60,159 bases of DNA from Betaproteobacteria bacterium. Lineage in GTDB: Bacteria > Pseudomonadota > Gammaproteobacteria > Burkholderiales > JAEUOS01. Positions 33,311-41,217 of the stretch are shown here, piece after piece; the stretch's first letter is position 1, and each line of letters begins with the position of its first letter. A program made the translations under genes and the position numbers. Location: the NCBI GenBank assembly GCA_028292405.1, contig JAQGMJ010000014.1:1-60159 (forward strand), read 5' to 3'. Under the pieces are notes generated by a model, which worked only from the letters and a program-made list of their open reading frames with translations, did not search any database and was not told where the DNA came from.

Positions 33311-34510
33311 ATGATTCGTCCATTTCCTCTCTCCGGCATCCGCGTCCTCGACCTCTCGCGCCTGCTGCCCGGCCCGATGTGCACCCTGCATCTCGCCGAT
33401 CTCGGCGCCGACGTCATCAAGATCGAAGACACCGGCGCCGGCGACTACGCCCGCACCATGGGGGAGACCAAGGGTGAAGGCGACGCGGCGATGAGCGATT
33501 TTTTCGCCGTCATCAACCGCAACAAGCGCGCGATCAGTCTCGACCTCAAACAGCCGCAAGGCGTCGCCGCTTTTATGCGCCTGGCGAAGACAGCGCATGT
33601 CATCGTCGAAAGCTTTCGCCCCGGCGTGATGGACAAGCTCGGTGTCGGCTACGAGGCGGTGAAAGCAATCAACCCGCAAATCGTGTTTTGCGCGATTTCG
33701 GGATATGGCCAGACCGGCCCCTATCGAGAGCACGCCGGCCACGACATCAACTATCTCGGCTACGCCGGCGTGGCCGAGCAGATCGGCGCCGCCGGCGGCC
33801 CGCCGACCCTGCTCGGCTTCCAGATCGCCGACCTGCTGGGCGGCGCCATGACGCCCGCCTTCGCCATCATGGCCGCGCTGTTCGACGCGCAGCGCAGCGG
33901 CCAGGGCCGCTTTGTCGACGTCTCGATGACCGACGCCGTGCTCGCCCACTCCATCATGCCGCTGCTCGGCGTGCTGCGAACCGGTGGCGCTCCGGCGCGC
34001 GGCGCCGACATGCTCTCCGGCGGCATCCCCGCCTACAACATCTACGCGACGAAAGACGGCCGCCACATGGCTTGCGGTTCGCTGGAGCCGAAGTTCTGGC
34101 AAAAGACCTGCGAAGTGCTGGGCCTGCCGCATCTGGTCAGGCGCGGATGGGTGGAAGGTGCGGAAGCGCAGGCGGTGCGCGCCGAAGTGCAGGCCGCGTT
34201 TGCAATCAAAACGCAAGCCGAGTGGGCGCCGGTGTTCGAGGCGGCCGATTGTTGCGTCAGCCCGATATTGCCGATGCAGGAGGCGCTGGAAAACGAACAG
34301 TTCCGTGCACGCGGCATGGTGGTCGAAAGCGATCACCCCACCTTCGGCAGGCACAAACAATTCGCGCCGCCGTTCAAGCTCTCTGGATTCGATTTCGCCA
34401 TCGAGCGTCACGCTCCGGCGCGCGGCGCGCACAGTGATGAACTGCTGCGCGAAGTTGGCTACGGCGATGCGGATATCGCCGCCATGCGCGGCAGCGGCGT
34501 CATCCGTTAG
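33311..34510 (+). CDS. CaiB/BaiF family CoA-transferase, copy 1
   Basis: 399 residues. Class III CoA-transferases move CoA between acids via an aspartyl-CoA intermediate. Landmarks are GIRVLDLSRLLPGPMCTLHLADLGADVIKIED, AISLDLKQPQG, DKLGVGYEAVKAINPQIVFCAISGYGQTGPY and GRFVDVSMTDAVLA, where D208 matches the usual catalytic Asp position. It begins 24 bases after the PaaK-like ligase on the same strand, so it may end the uptake/activation operon. It could transfer CoA to the imported acid or be a racemase-type relative. The donor and acceptor are unknown. Confidence 0.9.
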   Translation: MIRPFPLSGIRVLDLSRLLPGPMCTLHLADLGADVIKIEDTGAGDYARTMGETKGEGDAAMSDFFAVINRNKRAISLDLKQPQGVAAFMRLAKTAHVIVESFRPGVMDKLGVGYEAVKAINPQIVFCAISGYGQTGPYREHAGHDINYLGYAGVAEQIGAAGGPPTLLGFQIADLLGGAMTPAFAIMAALFDAQRSGQGRFVDVSMTDAVLAHSIMPLLGVLRTGGAPARGADMLSGGIPAYNIYATKDGRHMACGSLEPKFWQKTCEVLGLPHLVRRGWVEGAEAQAVRAEVQAAFAIKTQAEWAPVFEAADCCVSPILPMQEALENEQFRARGMVVESDHPTFGRHKQFAPPFKLSGFDFAIERHAPARGAHSDELLREVGYGDADIAAMRGSGVIR

Positions 34511-34567
34511 CGACGCCAGTCGCGGTTTCCGGGAATTCAAAAGGGCCAGCCCTTTTTCAATGCCTCG

Positions 34568-35749
34568 CTAGCGCTTGCCCCGCGCCAGCAACTGCCACAC
34601 CCCGCAAGCCAGCGCCGGCAGCGCCACCACCAGATAGGGAATGCGGAAGCTGTCGGTGGCGTCGTGGATCACCGCGAACAGCGGCGGCAGGGTCATGATG
34701 CCGGCGTAGGCCATGAAGGTGCCGGCGCCCGCCACCACGCCGGCCATGCCGGGCGGCGACAGGCGGCTGACTTCGGCGATCTGCACGCCGTTCCATGAAA
34801 TGCCGGTGAAGCCGAACAGCAGGCACACCGCAATGGTGAGTGCCGCCGGCCAGTAGGTGCCGATGGCCGCCAGGCCGATCGAGGCAAGTGTCATCACCAC
34901 GCCGAGCCAGCCGAGAATCTGCCGCGACGCGCGGGTCCGGTCGGCCAGCAAACCCCAGAGGATGCGCCCCGCCACCCCGGCGAAGTTGCCGGCGGCAAGC
35001 GCAATGCCCGCTGCCGCGAGGGTGTAGGCGAAGTCGTGGGTGAGGTAGGCGACGATGTAGGCGGTGAAGCACATCTGCAGCCCGGCGAAGGCGCCGCCGG
35101 TGAGGCAGTGGCGCATCAGTGCCGGGTCGGTGGCGAGCAGGCGAAAAGGCTGCGACAGGCTTTTCATCGAGATCGCGTGCTTCGGGTCGCGGTCGCCGTC
35201 CAGCGCCGCGCGCAGGTACTGCGAAACCAGCACGGTGAGCACGCACATCACCGAAACGGTGAGGGCGGCGGCGCGCCAGCTGAAGTCGGTGACGATGGGC
35301 GGCAGCATGATGCCGGCCAGTGCCCCGCCCAAGGTAACGCCGGTCTGCTTGACCGAAAACATCAGGCCCATCATGTGCGGCGGCGTGGTCTTGGCCAGAA
35401 CGTGGGAGGAAGCCGGGGTGATCGGCCCGTAGCCCATGCCGAGGAACAGCGCCGCCAGCGGCATTGCCCATAGCGGCAGCACGGTGAGCAGGCCCATGGC
35501 GATGGTGCAGCACAGGAGCGCCGCCTGGCTGACGCGGATCGAGCCGAAGCGCAGCACCAGCGAGCCGGTGAGCAGGGCGGCGGCGGAGCCGAACAGGTAG
35601 GTGATGCCGACGAAGTAGCCGGCCAGGGTCGGAGAAAAGCCGAGTTCGCGTCCGGCCGCCGGCGCCAGCACCGGCACGGCCACCGCGCACAGCGAGGTGA
35701 GCACCTGGATCAGCGTGGTGATGACGAGGGTGGAATAGACGGAAGGCAA
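34568..35749 (-). CDS. MFS transporter
   Basis: 393 residues, about 12 hydrophobic helices. The loop after helix 2 carries GSLVLRFGSIRVSQ, a weak version of MFS motif A, and LLADRTRASRQ in the second half is the corresponding repeat. The start appears to be a TTG at 35749: an in-frame stop lies a few codons upstream and no ATG precedes the first helix. It converges with the CoA-transferase gene. No tight family assignment is possible; organic-anion and drug transporters both look like this. Confidence 0.85.
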   Translation of the reverse strand: MPSVYSTLVITTLIQVLTSLCAVAVPVLAPAAGRELGFSPTLAGYFVGITYLFGSAAALLTGSLVLRFGSIRVSQAALLCCTIAMGLLTVLPLWAMPLAALFLGMGYGPITPASSHVLAKTTPPHMMGLMFSVKQTGVTLGGALAGIMLPPIVTDFSWRAAALTVSVMCVLTVLVSQYLRAALDGDRDPKHAISMKSLSQPFRLLATDPALMRHCLTGGAFAGLQMCFTAYIVAYLTHDFAYTLAAAGIALAAGNFAGVAGRILWGLLADRTRASRQILGWLGVVMTLASIGLAAIGTYWPAALTIAVCLLFGFTGISWNGVQIAEVSRLSPPGMAGVVAGAGTFMAYAGIMTLPPLFAVIHDATDSFRIPYLVVALPALACGVWQLLARGKR

Positions 35750-35791
35750 AATCGGCGAAGTGTTTTATGCGCGGCGTGGCCGGGCTTTGTT

Positions 35792-35807
35792 GGGGCTTGC
35801 AAGCCCC
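35792..35807. other. Perfect 16-base palindrome upstream of the MFS gene
   Basis: GGGGCTTGCAAGCCCC is fully self-complementary and is followed on the plus strand by GATTTTAT. It lies in the gap between the MFS gene (minus) and a small membrane-protein gene (plus). It could be a regulator-binding dyad for divergent promoters or a weak terminator; the lack of a loop favours a protein-binding site. Confidence 0.5.
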
Positions 35808-35870
35808 GATTTTATCGCCTCGCGGGTAGAATGATTTCGGTAATTGCTTCAGTCCCCGGTTATCAGGCTT

Positions 35871-36179
35871 ATGCCCGCACAGTTGTCGCAATTCTTCGCC
35901 CGTGCCGCCGCCATGCTGGCACTGTGCGCCTGCGTGCTGCTGGCCGGCATCTACCCGCTCCATCCGCGCGGGCCGGAGGGCTGGGGCATTTTTCTGTTGA
36001 TGGCCGCGCCGCTCACCATCGGGCTGGACCGCATGGGCCGGCGCGCCCTGCAGAGTCGCTTTGTCGAGTGCCTCGGCCAAGCCGGGCGTCTGTGCGCGGG
36101 TGTGCTGGTGATCGCCGGGCTGGCGGCGTTGATGCTGCCGGTATGGCAATGGGCGCTGCCCTACATGGATACTTGGTAG
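35871..36179 (+). CDS. Small membrane protein, two helices (102 aa)
   Basis: 102 residues. Three hydrophobic segments are visible: AAAMLALCACVLLAGIYPL, GWGIFLLMAAPLTIGL and GVLVIAGLAALMLPV, joined by short basic loops, so two or three membrane helices. The start is taken at the ATG at 35871; a TTG nine codons upstream is possible and the ribosome site is weak. I do not recognise a family. It is followed by the terminator of the converging small-protein gene. Coding status is likely but not certain. Confidence 0.55.
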   Translation: MPAQLSQFFARAAAMLALCACVLLAGIYPLHPRGPEGWGIFLLMAAPLTIGLDRMGRRALQSRFVECLGQAGRLCAGVLVIAGLAALMLPVWQWALPYMDTW

Positions 36180-36191
36180 GTCCGTAAAAAA

Positions 36192-36223
36192 CCGGGGCCC
36201 GCGCTTTGCAGCGTGGGCCCCGG
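36192..36223 (-). terminator. Rho-independent terminator of the small secreted protein gene
   Basis: A 14-base-pair stem (CCGGGGCCCGCGCT with AGCGTGGGCCCCGG, one G-T pair) with a TTGC loop. Read on the minus strand it is followed directly by six T residues, placing it 24 bases past the stop of the gene at 36247-36588. Confidence 0.85.
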
Positions 36224-36246
36224 CCTGAACCAACGGTTAAAACGGC

Positions 36247-36588
36247 TTATGGTTTGCCGCTGGCGCTGCCGGTGGTGTTGACGCCGCCACCCGCATTGCT
36301 GGAACCCAGGTTTTCGCTGGAACCGGCACCGGTGCCGACGCCGCCGGAGCGGTCATTAAAGGTCTTCTTGCCGCTCTGGGTGGCGTTGTTGGCCACCGGG
36401 GTGGAGGCTTGGCCTGGATAGGTGTCCTTCGCGGCGGGCTGCTGAACGGTGCGGCCGGCCTTGCTGTCGCCGGAGTCGGTCGAGCCGGTGCGCGGGGTAT
36501 TGCCGCCAGCTTCACCGGCGGCATAGGCGACCGGGGCAGCAAGGGCAAAAGCGATCACGGGCAGGCCGAGCAGGGTATGAATCTTCAT
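36247..36588 (-). CDS. Small secreted Gly/Ser/Asn-rich protein (113 aa)
   Basis: 113 residues starting at an ATG at 36588 with AGGAG nine bases upstream. A clear signal peptide (MKIHTLLGLPVIAFALAAPVAYA) is followed by about 90 residues of low-complexity sequence rich in Gly, Ser, Thr and Asn, with no Cys and no hydrophobic core (for example GGVGTGAGSSENLGSSNAG). The mature protein is probably disordered and periplasmic or exported. It has its own terminator and stands alone. No family is recognised. Confidence 0.75.
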   Translation of the reverse strand: MKIHTLLGLPVIAFALAAPVAYAAGEAGGNTPRTGSTDSGDSKAGRTVQQPAAKDTYPGQASTPVANNATQSGKKTFNDRSGGVGTGAGSSENLGSSNAGGGVNTTGSASGKP

Positions 36589-36758
36589 TTGCGTTTCTCC
36601 TGTTATAAACCGCGTCGGGTCGGCGGTCTTGGTACGCACGGGGACTATCCTCGCGCGTCATGCTTGGTATGCAGCAATCGCCGTGCCCCCGGAAAGTGCG
36701 ATGGAGGCATGCAATCCCTGCAAAACCAGCAAAGTTTTCAGACGGGCCGCAAAAAAAC

Positions 36759-36780
36759 AAAGGCGCCTCGCGGCGCCTTT
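36759..36780 (-). terminator. Terminator, effective on both strands
   Basis: A perfect 9-base-pair stem AAAGGCGCC / GGCGCCTTT with a TCGC loop. On the minus strand it is followed by G and then seven T residues, 20 bases after the stop of the DUF3606-like gene; on the plus strand five T residues also follow, so it may work in both directions. Confidence 0.85.
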
Positions 36781-36799
36781 TTGCCCGAGTAAAAATGTC

Positions 36800-37009
36800 C
36801 TATGCGGCGAGCGCCTGCTTGAAGGTGGCGACCCGCAAGAAATAATTGGTGACGGCGGCGGCATCGGTACCCACGGATTTCACCGCGGCCCTGAGCTGCT
36901 CGACGCTGCAGCCGAATTTATATGCCCAGAAATGCGCTTGCTTGATTTCCGAAATGTCGATGGTGCTGGCGCTGGCGCGCCGGATGTTGCGAATGCTGCG
37001 TTGGGACAT
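36800..37009 (-). CDS. DUF3606-like small protein (69 aa)
   Basis: 69 residues. After a basic N-terminus the sequence IDISEIKQAHFWAYKFGCSVEQLRAAVKSVGTDAAAVTNYF matches the DUF3606 pattern as I recall it (Asp/Glu-rich start, aromatic-Trp helix, Phe-Gly, then QL..AV..VG). These small proteins are widespread in Proteobacteria and often stress-associated; no biochemical role is known. The ATG at 37009 has GGAG upstream, preferred over an ATG four codons earlier that overlaps that site. It is a single-gene unit ending in the terminator at 36759. Confidence 0.75.
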   Translation of the reverse strand: MSQRSIRNIRRASASTIDISEIKQAHFWAYKFGCSVEQLRAAVKSVGTDAAAVTNYFLRVATFKQALAA

Positions 37010-37534
37010 GCGTGACTCCATTGCTGTTGCTGATTGCCTGTTGATTTGTTCTTGCTGTTTTCATTTTTGCGCTGCCCTGTTCGAGCAGCACCGCCATTCT
37101 AAAAAAGCAGGTGCGCGCGGACTGTCCGCCGTTGTCCTACTTTTCTGCCGGAGATGTCCGGGGATGCGTTGCTTTCGGGGAACAAAAATCAACCACACTT
37201 AGTTGTTCACTTTGCGTATGCTGGTAACCATTCGCCGGCCTGTGCATTGCAGCCACCCGTAAGATGGGGATGCACCCTTCAAGTTCACCGCAGTTTTGTA
37301 ACGGCGGCCGGTTGTCGCCTTCAGAGGAGCGACACACTTCTCGTGGCGTTGGGCGAAGCGGTCGCGGAGCCAGGGTTGTCCCGGGGCGGTCATATTCCGC
37401 AAGATTGATCGCTGTTGCGCGACGCGCAACACGTTTGTGGTCGCGTGTGGGCAGCGGCGCAATAAAAAATGCAAAAAACACCATCATTTACCGTCATTTC
37501 AGCGCCCGCATAAGGGCATGTTAACTTAGCGTCC
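37010..37534. other. 525-base region without a convincing gene
   Basis: Lower in GC than its surroundings; it separates the DUF3606-like gene from the SDR gene. Short open frames exist on both strands but have no ribosome sites and unlikely composition. Structures seen: GGACTGTCC, CCGGA-GATG-TCCGG, and an 8-base-arm dyad TGTTGCGC-GAC-GCGCAACA at 37413-37431, about 100 bases ahead of the SDR start. It presumably holds two divergent promoters and could hide a small RNA; I cannot identify one. Confidence 0.5.
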
Positions 37535-38308
37535 ATGACACAAAAAATATTCATTACCGGCGCCTCGGGCGGGTTGGGCGCCGAATTCGCCCGTGCCTAC
37601 GCGGCGCCCGGTAAAATCATCGCCATCACCGCGCGCCGGCAATCCGAACTCGATGCGGTAGCGGCGACGCTGGACTGCGAGACCGTCACTTACGCGGTCG
37701 ACGTTACCGACCACGCCGGCCTGAAAGCGGCGGCTGCCGATTTCATCGCCCGTTATGGTGCGCCGGACCTGGTGATCGCCAATGCCGGCATTTCCGCCGG
37801 CACCCTCACCGAATTCGAGGAAGACCTGCCCGCCTTCGAGCGAATCTTCCGTGTCAACGTGGTCGGCCTGTTCGCCACCTTCACGCCTTTCGTGCGGGCA
37901 ATGCAGGGCAAGGGCGGCACGCTGGTGGGCGTCGCCAGCGTCGCGGGCATCCGCGGTATTCCCGGCTCGGGCGGCTATTGCGCCTCGAAGGCGGCGGTGA
38001 TCAGCTACCTCGAATCCCTGCGCGGCGAGATGAAGCCGCTGGGCATCGACGTGGTGACCATCCTGCCCGGCTACATCCGCACGCCGCTGACCGAAAAGAA
38101 TCCGTACATGATGCCCTTCATCATGGATGCACCCGATGCCGCCAGGCGCATCCGCCGCGCCATCGACCGCAAGGCGAGCTACGCCGTGGTCCCGTGGCAG
38201 ATGAGCGTGGTGGCGAAACTACTGCGCCTGATTCCCAACTGGCTGTTCGACCTGGCGGCGGCGCAAAAGCAGCGCAAGCCGCGCGCGGTCGAAGGGCAGA
38301 AAATGTAG
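37535..38308 (+). CDS. Short-chain dehydrogenase/reductase (SDR)
   Basis: 257 residues with a classical Rossmann fold: TGASGGLGAEFA (NAD(P)-binding TGxxxGxG), NAG in LVIANAGIS, the catalytic Ser in VGVASVAG and the YxxxK pair in GGYCASKAA. C-terminal residues 200-250 are basic and hydrophobic (SVVAKLLRLIPNWLFDLAAAQKQRKP), as in membrane-associated SDRs acting on lipids. Its start at 37535 follows the dyad-bearing gap; the BtuF-like gene follows after 27 bases. The substrate is unknown. Confidence 0.9.
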   Translation: MTQKIFITGASGGLGAEFARAYAAPGKIIAITARRQSELDAVAATLDCETVTYAVDVTDHAGLKAAAADFIARYGAPDLVIANAGISAGTLTEFEEDLPAFERIFRVNVVGLFATFTPFVRAMQGKGGTLVGVASVAGIRGIPGSGGYCASKAAVISYLESLRGEMKPLGIDVVTILPGYIRTPLTEKNPYMMPFIMDAPDAARRIRRAIDRKASYAVVPWQMSVVAKLLRLIPNWLFDLAAAQKQRKPRAVEGQKM

Positions 38309-38335
38309 GCCCGGTGCCGGTACGCAAGCAGCCTG

Positions 38336-39160
38336 ATGGCCGATAACCCGCACCTGGTGGATGCCGCAGGCACGCAGCATGTGCCGGCGGAAGCGGGCGC
38401 GCGCATCGCCTGCCTGGTACCCTCGATCACCGAGTTGCTCTGCGAACTTGGCCTGGCGCATCAACTGGTGGCGCGCACCGGTTTTTGCATACATCCGAAG
38501 GAAGCCGTCGGCGCCATCCCGAAAGTCGGCGGCACCAAGGACGTCGACCTGGAAAAGCTGCGCGCGCTGGCGCCCACCCACGTTGTGCTCAACATCGACG
38601 AAAACACCCGGCCCATCGCCGAAGCGCTTGCGGCCTTCGTGCCGCACCTGGTGGTGACGCATCCACAGGCGCCGGAAGACAATTTCGCGCTATACCGCCT
38701 GATCGGCGGCCTGTTCGGCCGCGAGGGGCAGGCCGAGGTCCTGTGCGCCGAATTGACGGCGGCGCTGGCTGAAGCGCGCGCCGCCGCCGCGTCCTGGGCG
38801 CCCGAGACGGTGCTGTACCTGATCTGGAAAGACCCCTGGATGACGGTGTCGCCCGCCACCTACATTGCGCGTACCCTGGCCACGGTGGGCTGGCAAGTGC
38901 CGCCGCAGGCCAAGGCGGCGCGCTACCCGGAAATCGCGCTGCCTGCCGCCGCTCCGGGCGCCGGGCTTGTGCTCTTGTCGACCGAGCCTTACATGTTCCG
39001 CGAACGCCATCTGACCGAGCTGCAGGCCTTGTTGCCGGACCAGCGCATCGCGCTGATCGATGGCGAAATGACTTCCTGGTACGGCAGCCGCGCCATCGCC
39101 GGCCTGCGCTATCTGCCGCGCCTGCGCGCACGGCTCGATGCCGGCCGGCCGGCGGTTTAA
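38336..39160 (+). CDS. BtuF-like helical-backbone metal receptor, apparently cytoplasmic
   Basis: 274 residues. It has the fold signature of type III periplasmic binding proteins for cobalamin or iron chelates: RIACLVPSITELLCELGLAHQLVARTGFCIHP, VGGTKDVDLEKLRALAPTHVVLN, a long connecting helix and a C-terminal lobe ending WYGSRAIAGLRYLPRLRARL. No signal peptide is visible and no permease or ATPase of a BtuCD type is nearby. Such stand-alone versions are usually annotated as cobalamin-binding proteins; ligand and location are open. It may form a transcription unit with the SDR gene. Confidence 0.8.
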   Translation: MADNPHLVDAAGTQHVPAEAGARIACLVPSITELLCELGLAHQLVARTGFCIHPKEAVGAIPKVGGTKDVDLEKLRALAPTHVVLNIDENTRPIAEALAAFVPHLVVTHPQAPEDNFALYRLIGGLFGREGQAEVLCAELTAALAEARAAAASWAPETVLYLIWKDPWMTVSPATYIARTLATVGWQVPPQAKAARYPEIALPAAAPGAGLVLLSTEPYMFRERHLTELQALLPDQRIALIDGEMTSWYGSRAIAGLRYLPRLRARLDAGRPAV

Positions 39161-39299
39161 CGCGTTTGGCCGTTTTTGCAATATCTGGTTACAATCGCGG
39201 CCGTTTTTGCCCCTCGCACCGCTCTTGCGCGGTTGCCAAAAGGGGTACACTTATCCTCGGAAATCGGGTCCGGCTCACCGGAACACGCAGGAGAAAATC

Positions 39300-39905
39300 A
39301 TGAAACCCATGTTCGCACTAGTCGCTGCCGCAGCGCTGGGCCTGCCCGCGCTGGCGTCGGCGGACACGGTATTCAAATGGGTGGACGCCAACGGCGTCAC
39401 CAACTACACCACCACCCCGCCGCCGCCGAGCGTGCACAAGGTGTCGGCGGTCAATGCCGACCCCGCGGTGAAAAACAATGTCCCTGCCCTGGCAGGCAGT
39501 GAAGAGGCGAGCTACTGGCGTGAGCGCCGCATGCGCGAAGCGGCCGACGAGATCAGCTACGACCGCTCGCGCCGTGAAAACGACGACCTACGGCAGCAAC
39601 TCGCACGCCAGCAACTGGCGTCGCAGTACGACGAAGAGCAGCGCCGCAGGGGTCAGGAAGCGCGCATGCAGGCGATGTACGACCAATGCACCCTGGCGCG
39701 CCGTATCGACTGCGCCTATGGCTACGACTATGGTGGCGGCTACGGCGTGCCGGTGGCGGTGGTACGTCGCCGTCCCTACAACGTGCCCGGCACTTTTTCC
39801 CTGCCCGGCCAGCCGAGCCTGACCAACCCGACCCCGGGCGCGCCTTCGATTCCGGTGCAGCCGCGGCCGTTTCAGCGTCCTGCCGTGATGACCAGGCTGA
39901 AATAG
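39300..39905 (+). CDS. DUF4124 domain protein, copy 1
   Basis: 201 residues. Signal peptide MKPMFALVAAAALGLPALASA, then the DUF4124 core DTVFKWVDANGVTNYTTTPPP (about 21-41). The middle is a charged Arg/Glu/Gln coiled-coil-like stretch (about 75-125); the tail is Tyr/Gly-rich then Pro-rich. The domain is common in Gamma- and Betaproteobacterial envelope proteins and may bind cell-wall or other ligands; no activity is established. The ATG at 39300 follows GCAGGAGAAAATC. A second, shorter member is at 44872. Confidence 0.85.
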   Translation: MKPMFALVAAAALGLPALASADTVFKWVDANGVTNYTTTPPPPSVHKVSAVNADPAVKNNVPALAGSEEASYWRERRMREAADEISYDRSRRENDDLRQQLARQQLASQYDEEQRRRGQEARMQAMYDQCTLARRIDCAYGYDYGGGYGVPVAVVRRRPYNVPGTFSLPGQPSLTNPTPGAPSIPVQPRPFQRPAVMTRLK

Positions 39906-39919
39906 CCGGGTGCCTTGCT

Positions 39920-40552
39920 TCAGGTAGCTGCGCGCCGGTATAAGGCCAGCGAACCGGCCAAGGACACCAGCGTAACGCCGCAAGCGCGGTCCAGCCAGAG
40001 CGCGCCGCGCGCCTTCAGCAGGCGCATCACTCGCGCTCCCGCCAGGGCATAGGCCGCCATCACCGACAGATCGGTCAGGGCGAACACCAGTGCCAGGGGG
40101 GCGTATTGCGGCCATTGCGGCTCGCCCGGCGCGATGAACTGCGGCAGGAAGGCCGAAACGAACAGATACCCCTTGGGGTTGGTGATAGCCACCAGAAAGC
40201 TGCGCAGGAACAGCGCGCGTCCGCTGGCCGCTTCACCTGTATCGCCGTCCATCGGTAGGGTGATGCTGCCAGCGGAGCGCAACATCATCACGCCGAGAAA
40301 AGCCAGGTAGGCCACGCCCAGCCATTTGACCATGCCGAACCATAATTCGGAAGCCGCCAGCAGCGCACCCAGGCCCAGGCCGGCGGCCGCCACCAGCACG
40401 AAGTCGGAAGCCACCGCACCCGCCATGCCGCAGGCAGCGCGGGCCAGGCCGTGGCGCGAGCCGTTGGCCAGCGCCAGCAGTACCGTAGGGCCGGGCGTGG
40501 CGATGATCACCAAGGCAACGGCGGCGAACAGCAGCAGGTTGGTAGGGTGCAT
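39920..40552 (-). CDS. LysE/RhtB family amino acid exporter
   Basis: 210 residues, about six helices. It begins MHPTNLLLFAAVALVIIATPGPTVLLALANGSRHG, the RhtB signature with ATPGP, followed by GVAYLAFLGVMMLRS and FLVAITNPKGYLFVSAFLPQF. These proteins export amino acids such as homoserine, threonine or lysine. The start is set at the ATG at 40552; a GTG 13 codons upstream is possible but neither has a good ribosome site. It converges with the DUF4124 gene. The exported compound is unknown. Confidence 0.9.
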   Translation of the reverse strand: MHPTNLLLFAAVALVIIATPGPTVLLALANGSRHGLARAACGMAGAVASDFVLVAAAGLGLGALLAASELWFGMVKWLGVAYLAFLGVMMLRSAGSITLPMDGDTGEAASGRALFLRSFLVAITNPKGYLFVSAFLPQFIAPGEPQWPQYAPLALVFALTDLSVMAAYALAGARVMRLLKARGALWLDRACGVTLVSLAGSLALYRRAAT

Positions 40553-40647
40553 CAAAGCCGGAGCCGGATCGCGCGCCGCGAGACCCGCCACTGTTGAATG
40601 AGACAGTGGCGGATAATAGCGCCTAAACCATCGAGTCGCCGAGTTTC

Positions 40648-41199
40648 ATGCCTTCGTTCCGTCCGCCTTTTGCCGTGTCCCTTCGTTGCTTGCTGCTTTT
40701 CCTCTGCCTGCTGTTGCCCGCCTGCAGTCCGAAGATGGACTGGCGCGAACATCATTTCGACGACGGCGGTTTCACCATGCTTTTTCCGCAAAAGCCCGGC
40801 CAGGCCGAGCGCAGCCTGAGCACGCCGATGGGCGCGGTGACGATGAAAATGTATTCGGTGCGTATCGACGAGACCGTGCTCGGCGCCGGCTTTGCCGATT
40901 TCGCCGCGCCGCTGGACGCGCATGCGCTTGACGTGATGCGCGACGCCCTGGTGAAGGGCCTGGGAGGCACGATGGTGAGCGAAAAGCCGGTCAAGTCGGC
41001 CGGGCCGGACGGCATCGCCGGGCGTGAAGTGCTGATCACCGGGGCCCTGGGCCACGGCGAAAAGGCCGCCCCCGGCGAAATGCGCGTCCGCCTCTATGCC
41101 CGCGACAAGCGCTACTATCAGGTGCTGCTGGTTGGCCGCAAGGGCATGTTCGGCGCAGAGGACGCCGACATGTTTCTGAATTCGTTCAAGCCTTACTGA
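40648..41199 (+). CDS. Predicted lipoprotein of unknown function
   Basis: 183 residues. The N-terminus is basic and hydrophobic with a lipobox LLLPAC (Cys at about 26), so the mature protein is probably lipid-anchored. The remainder (DGGFTMLFPQKPGQAERSLSTPMGAVTMKMYSVRIDETVLGAGFAD) resembles a beta-rich domain seen in uncharacterised envelope proteins, ending in a strand-helix pattern YYQVLLVGRKGMFGAEDADMFLNSFK. It is divergent from the LysE gene and converges with the VOC gene. No function is recognised. Confidence 0.75.
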   Translation: MPSFRPPFAVSLRCLLLFLCLLLPACSPKMDWREHHFDDGGFTMLFPQKPGQAERSLSTPMGAVTMKMYSVRIDETVLGAGFADFAAPLDAHALDVMRDALVKGLGGTMVSEKPVKSAGPDGIAGREVLITGALGHGEKAAPGEMRVRLYARDKRYYQVLLVGRKGMFGAEDADMFLNSFKPY

Positions 41200-41217
41200 G
41201 GCCGGCGCGCGGCCTCT

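Noticed and set aside
37199..37524. Short open frames and a possible riboswitch in the gap before the SDR gene
   Set aside because: The frames lack ribosome sites and recognisable sequence, and I could not match the hairpins to any riboswitch consensus.
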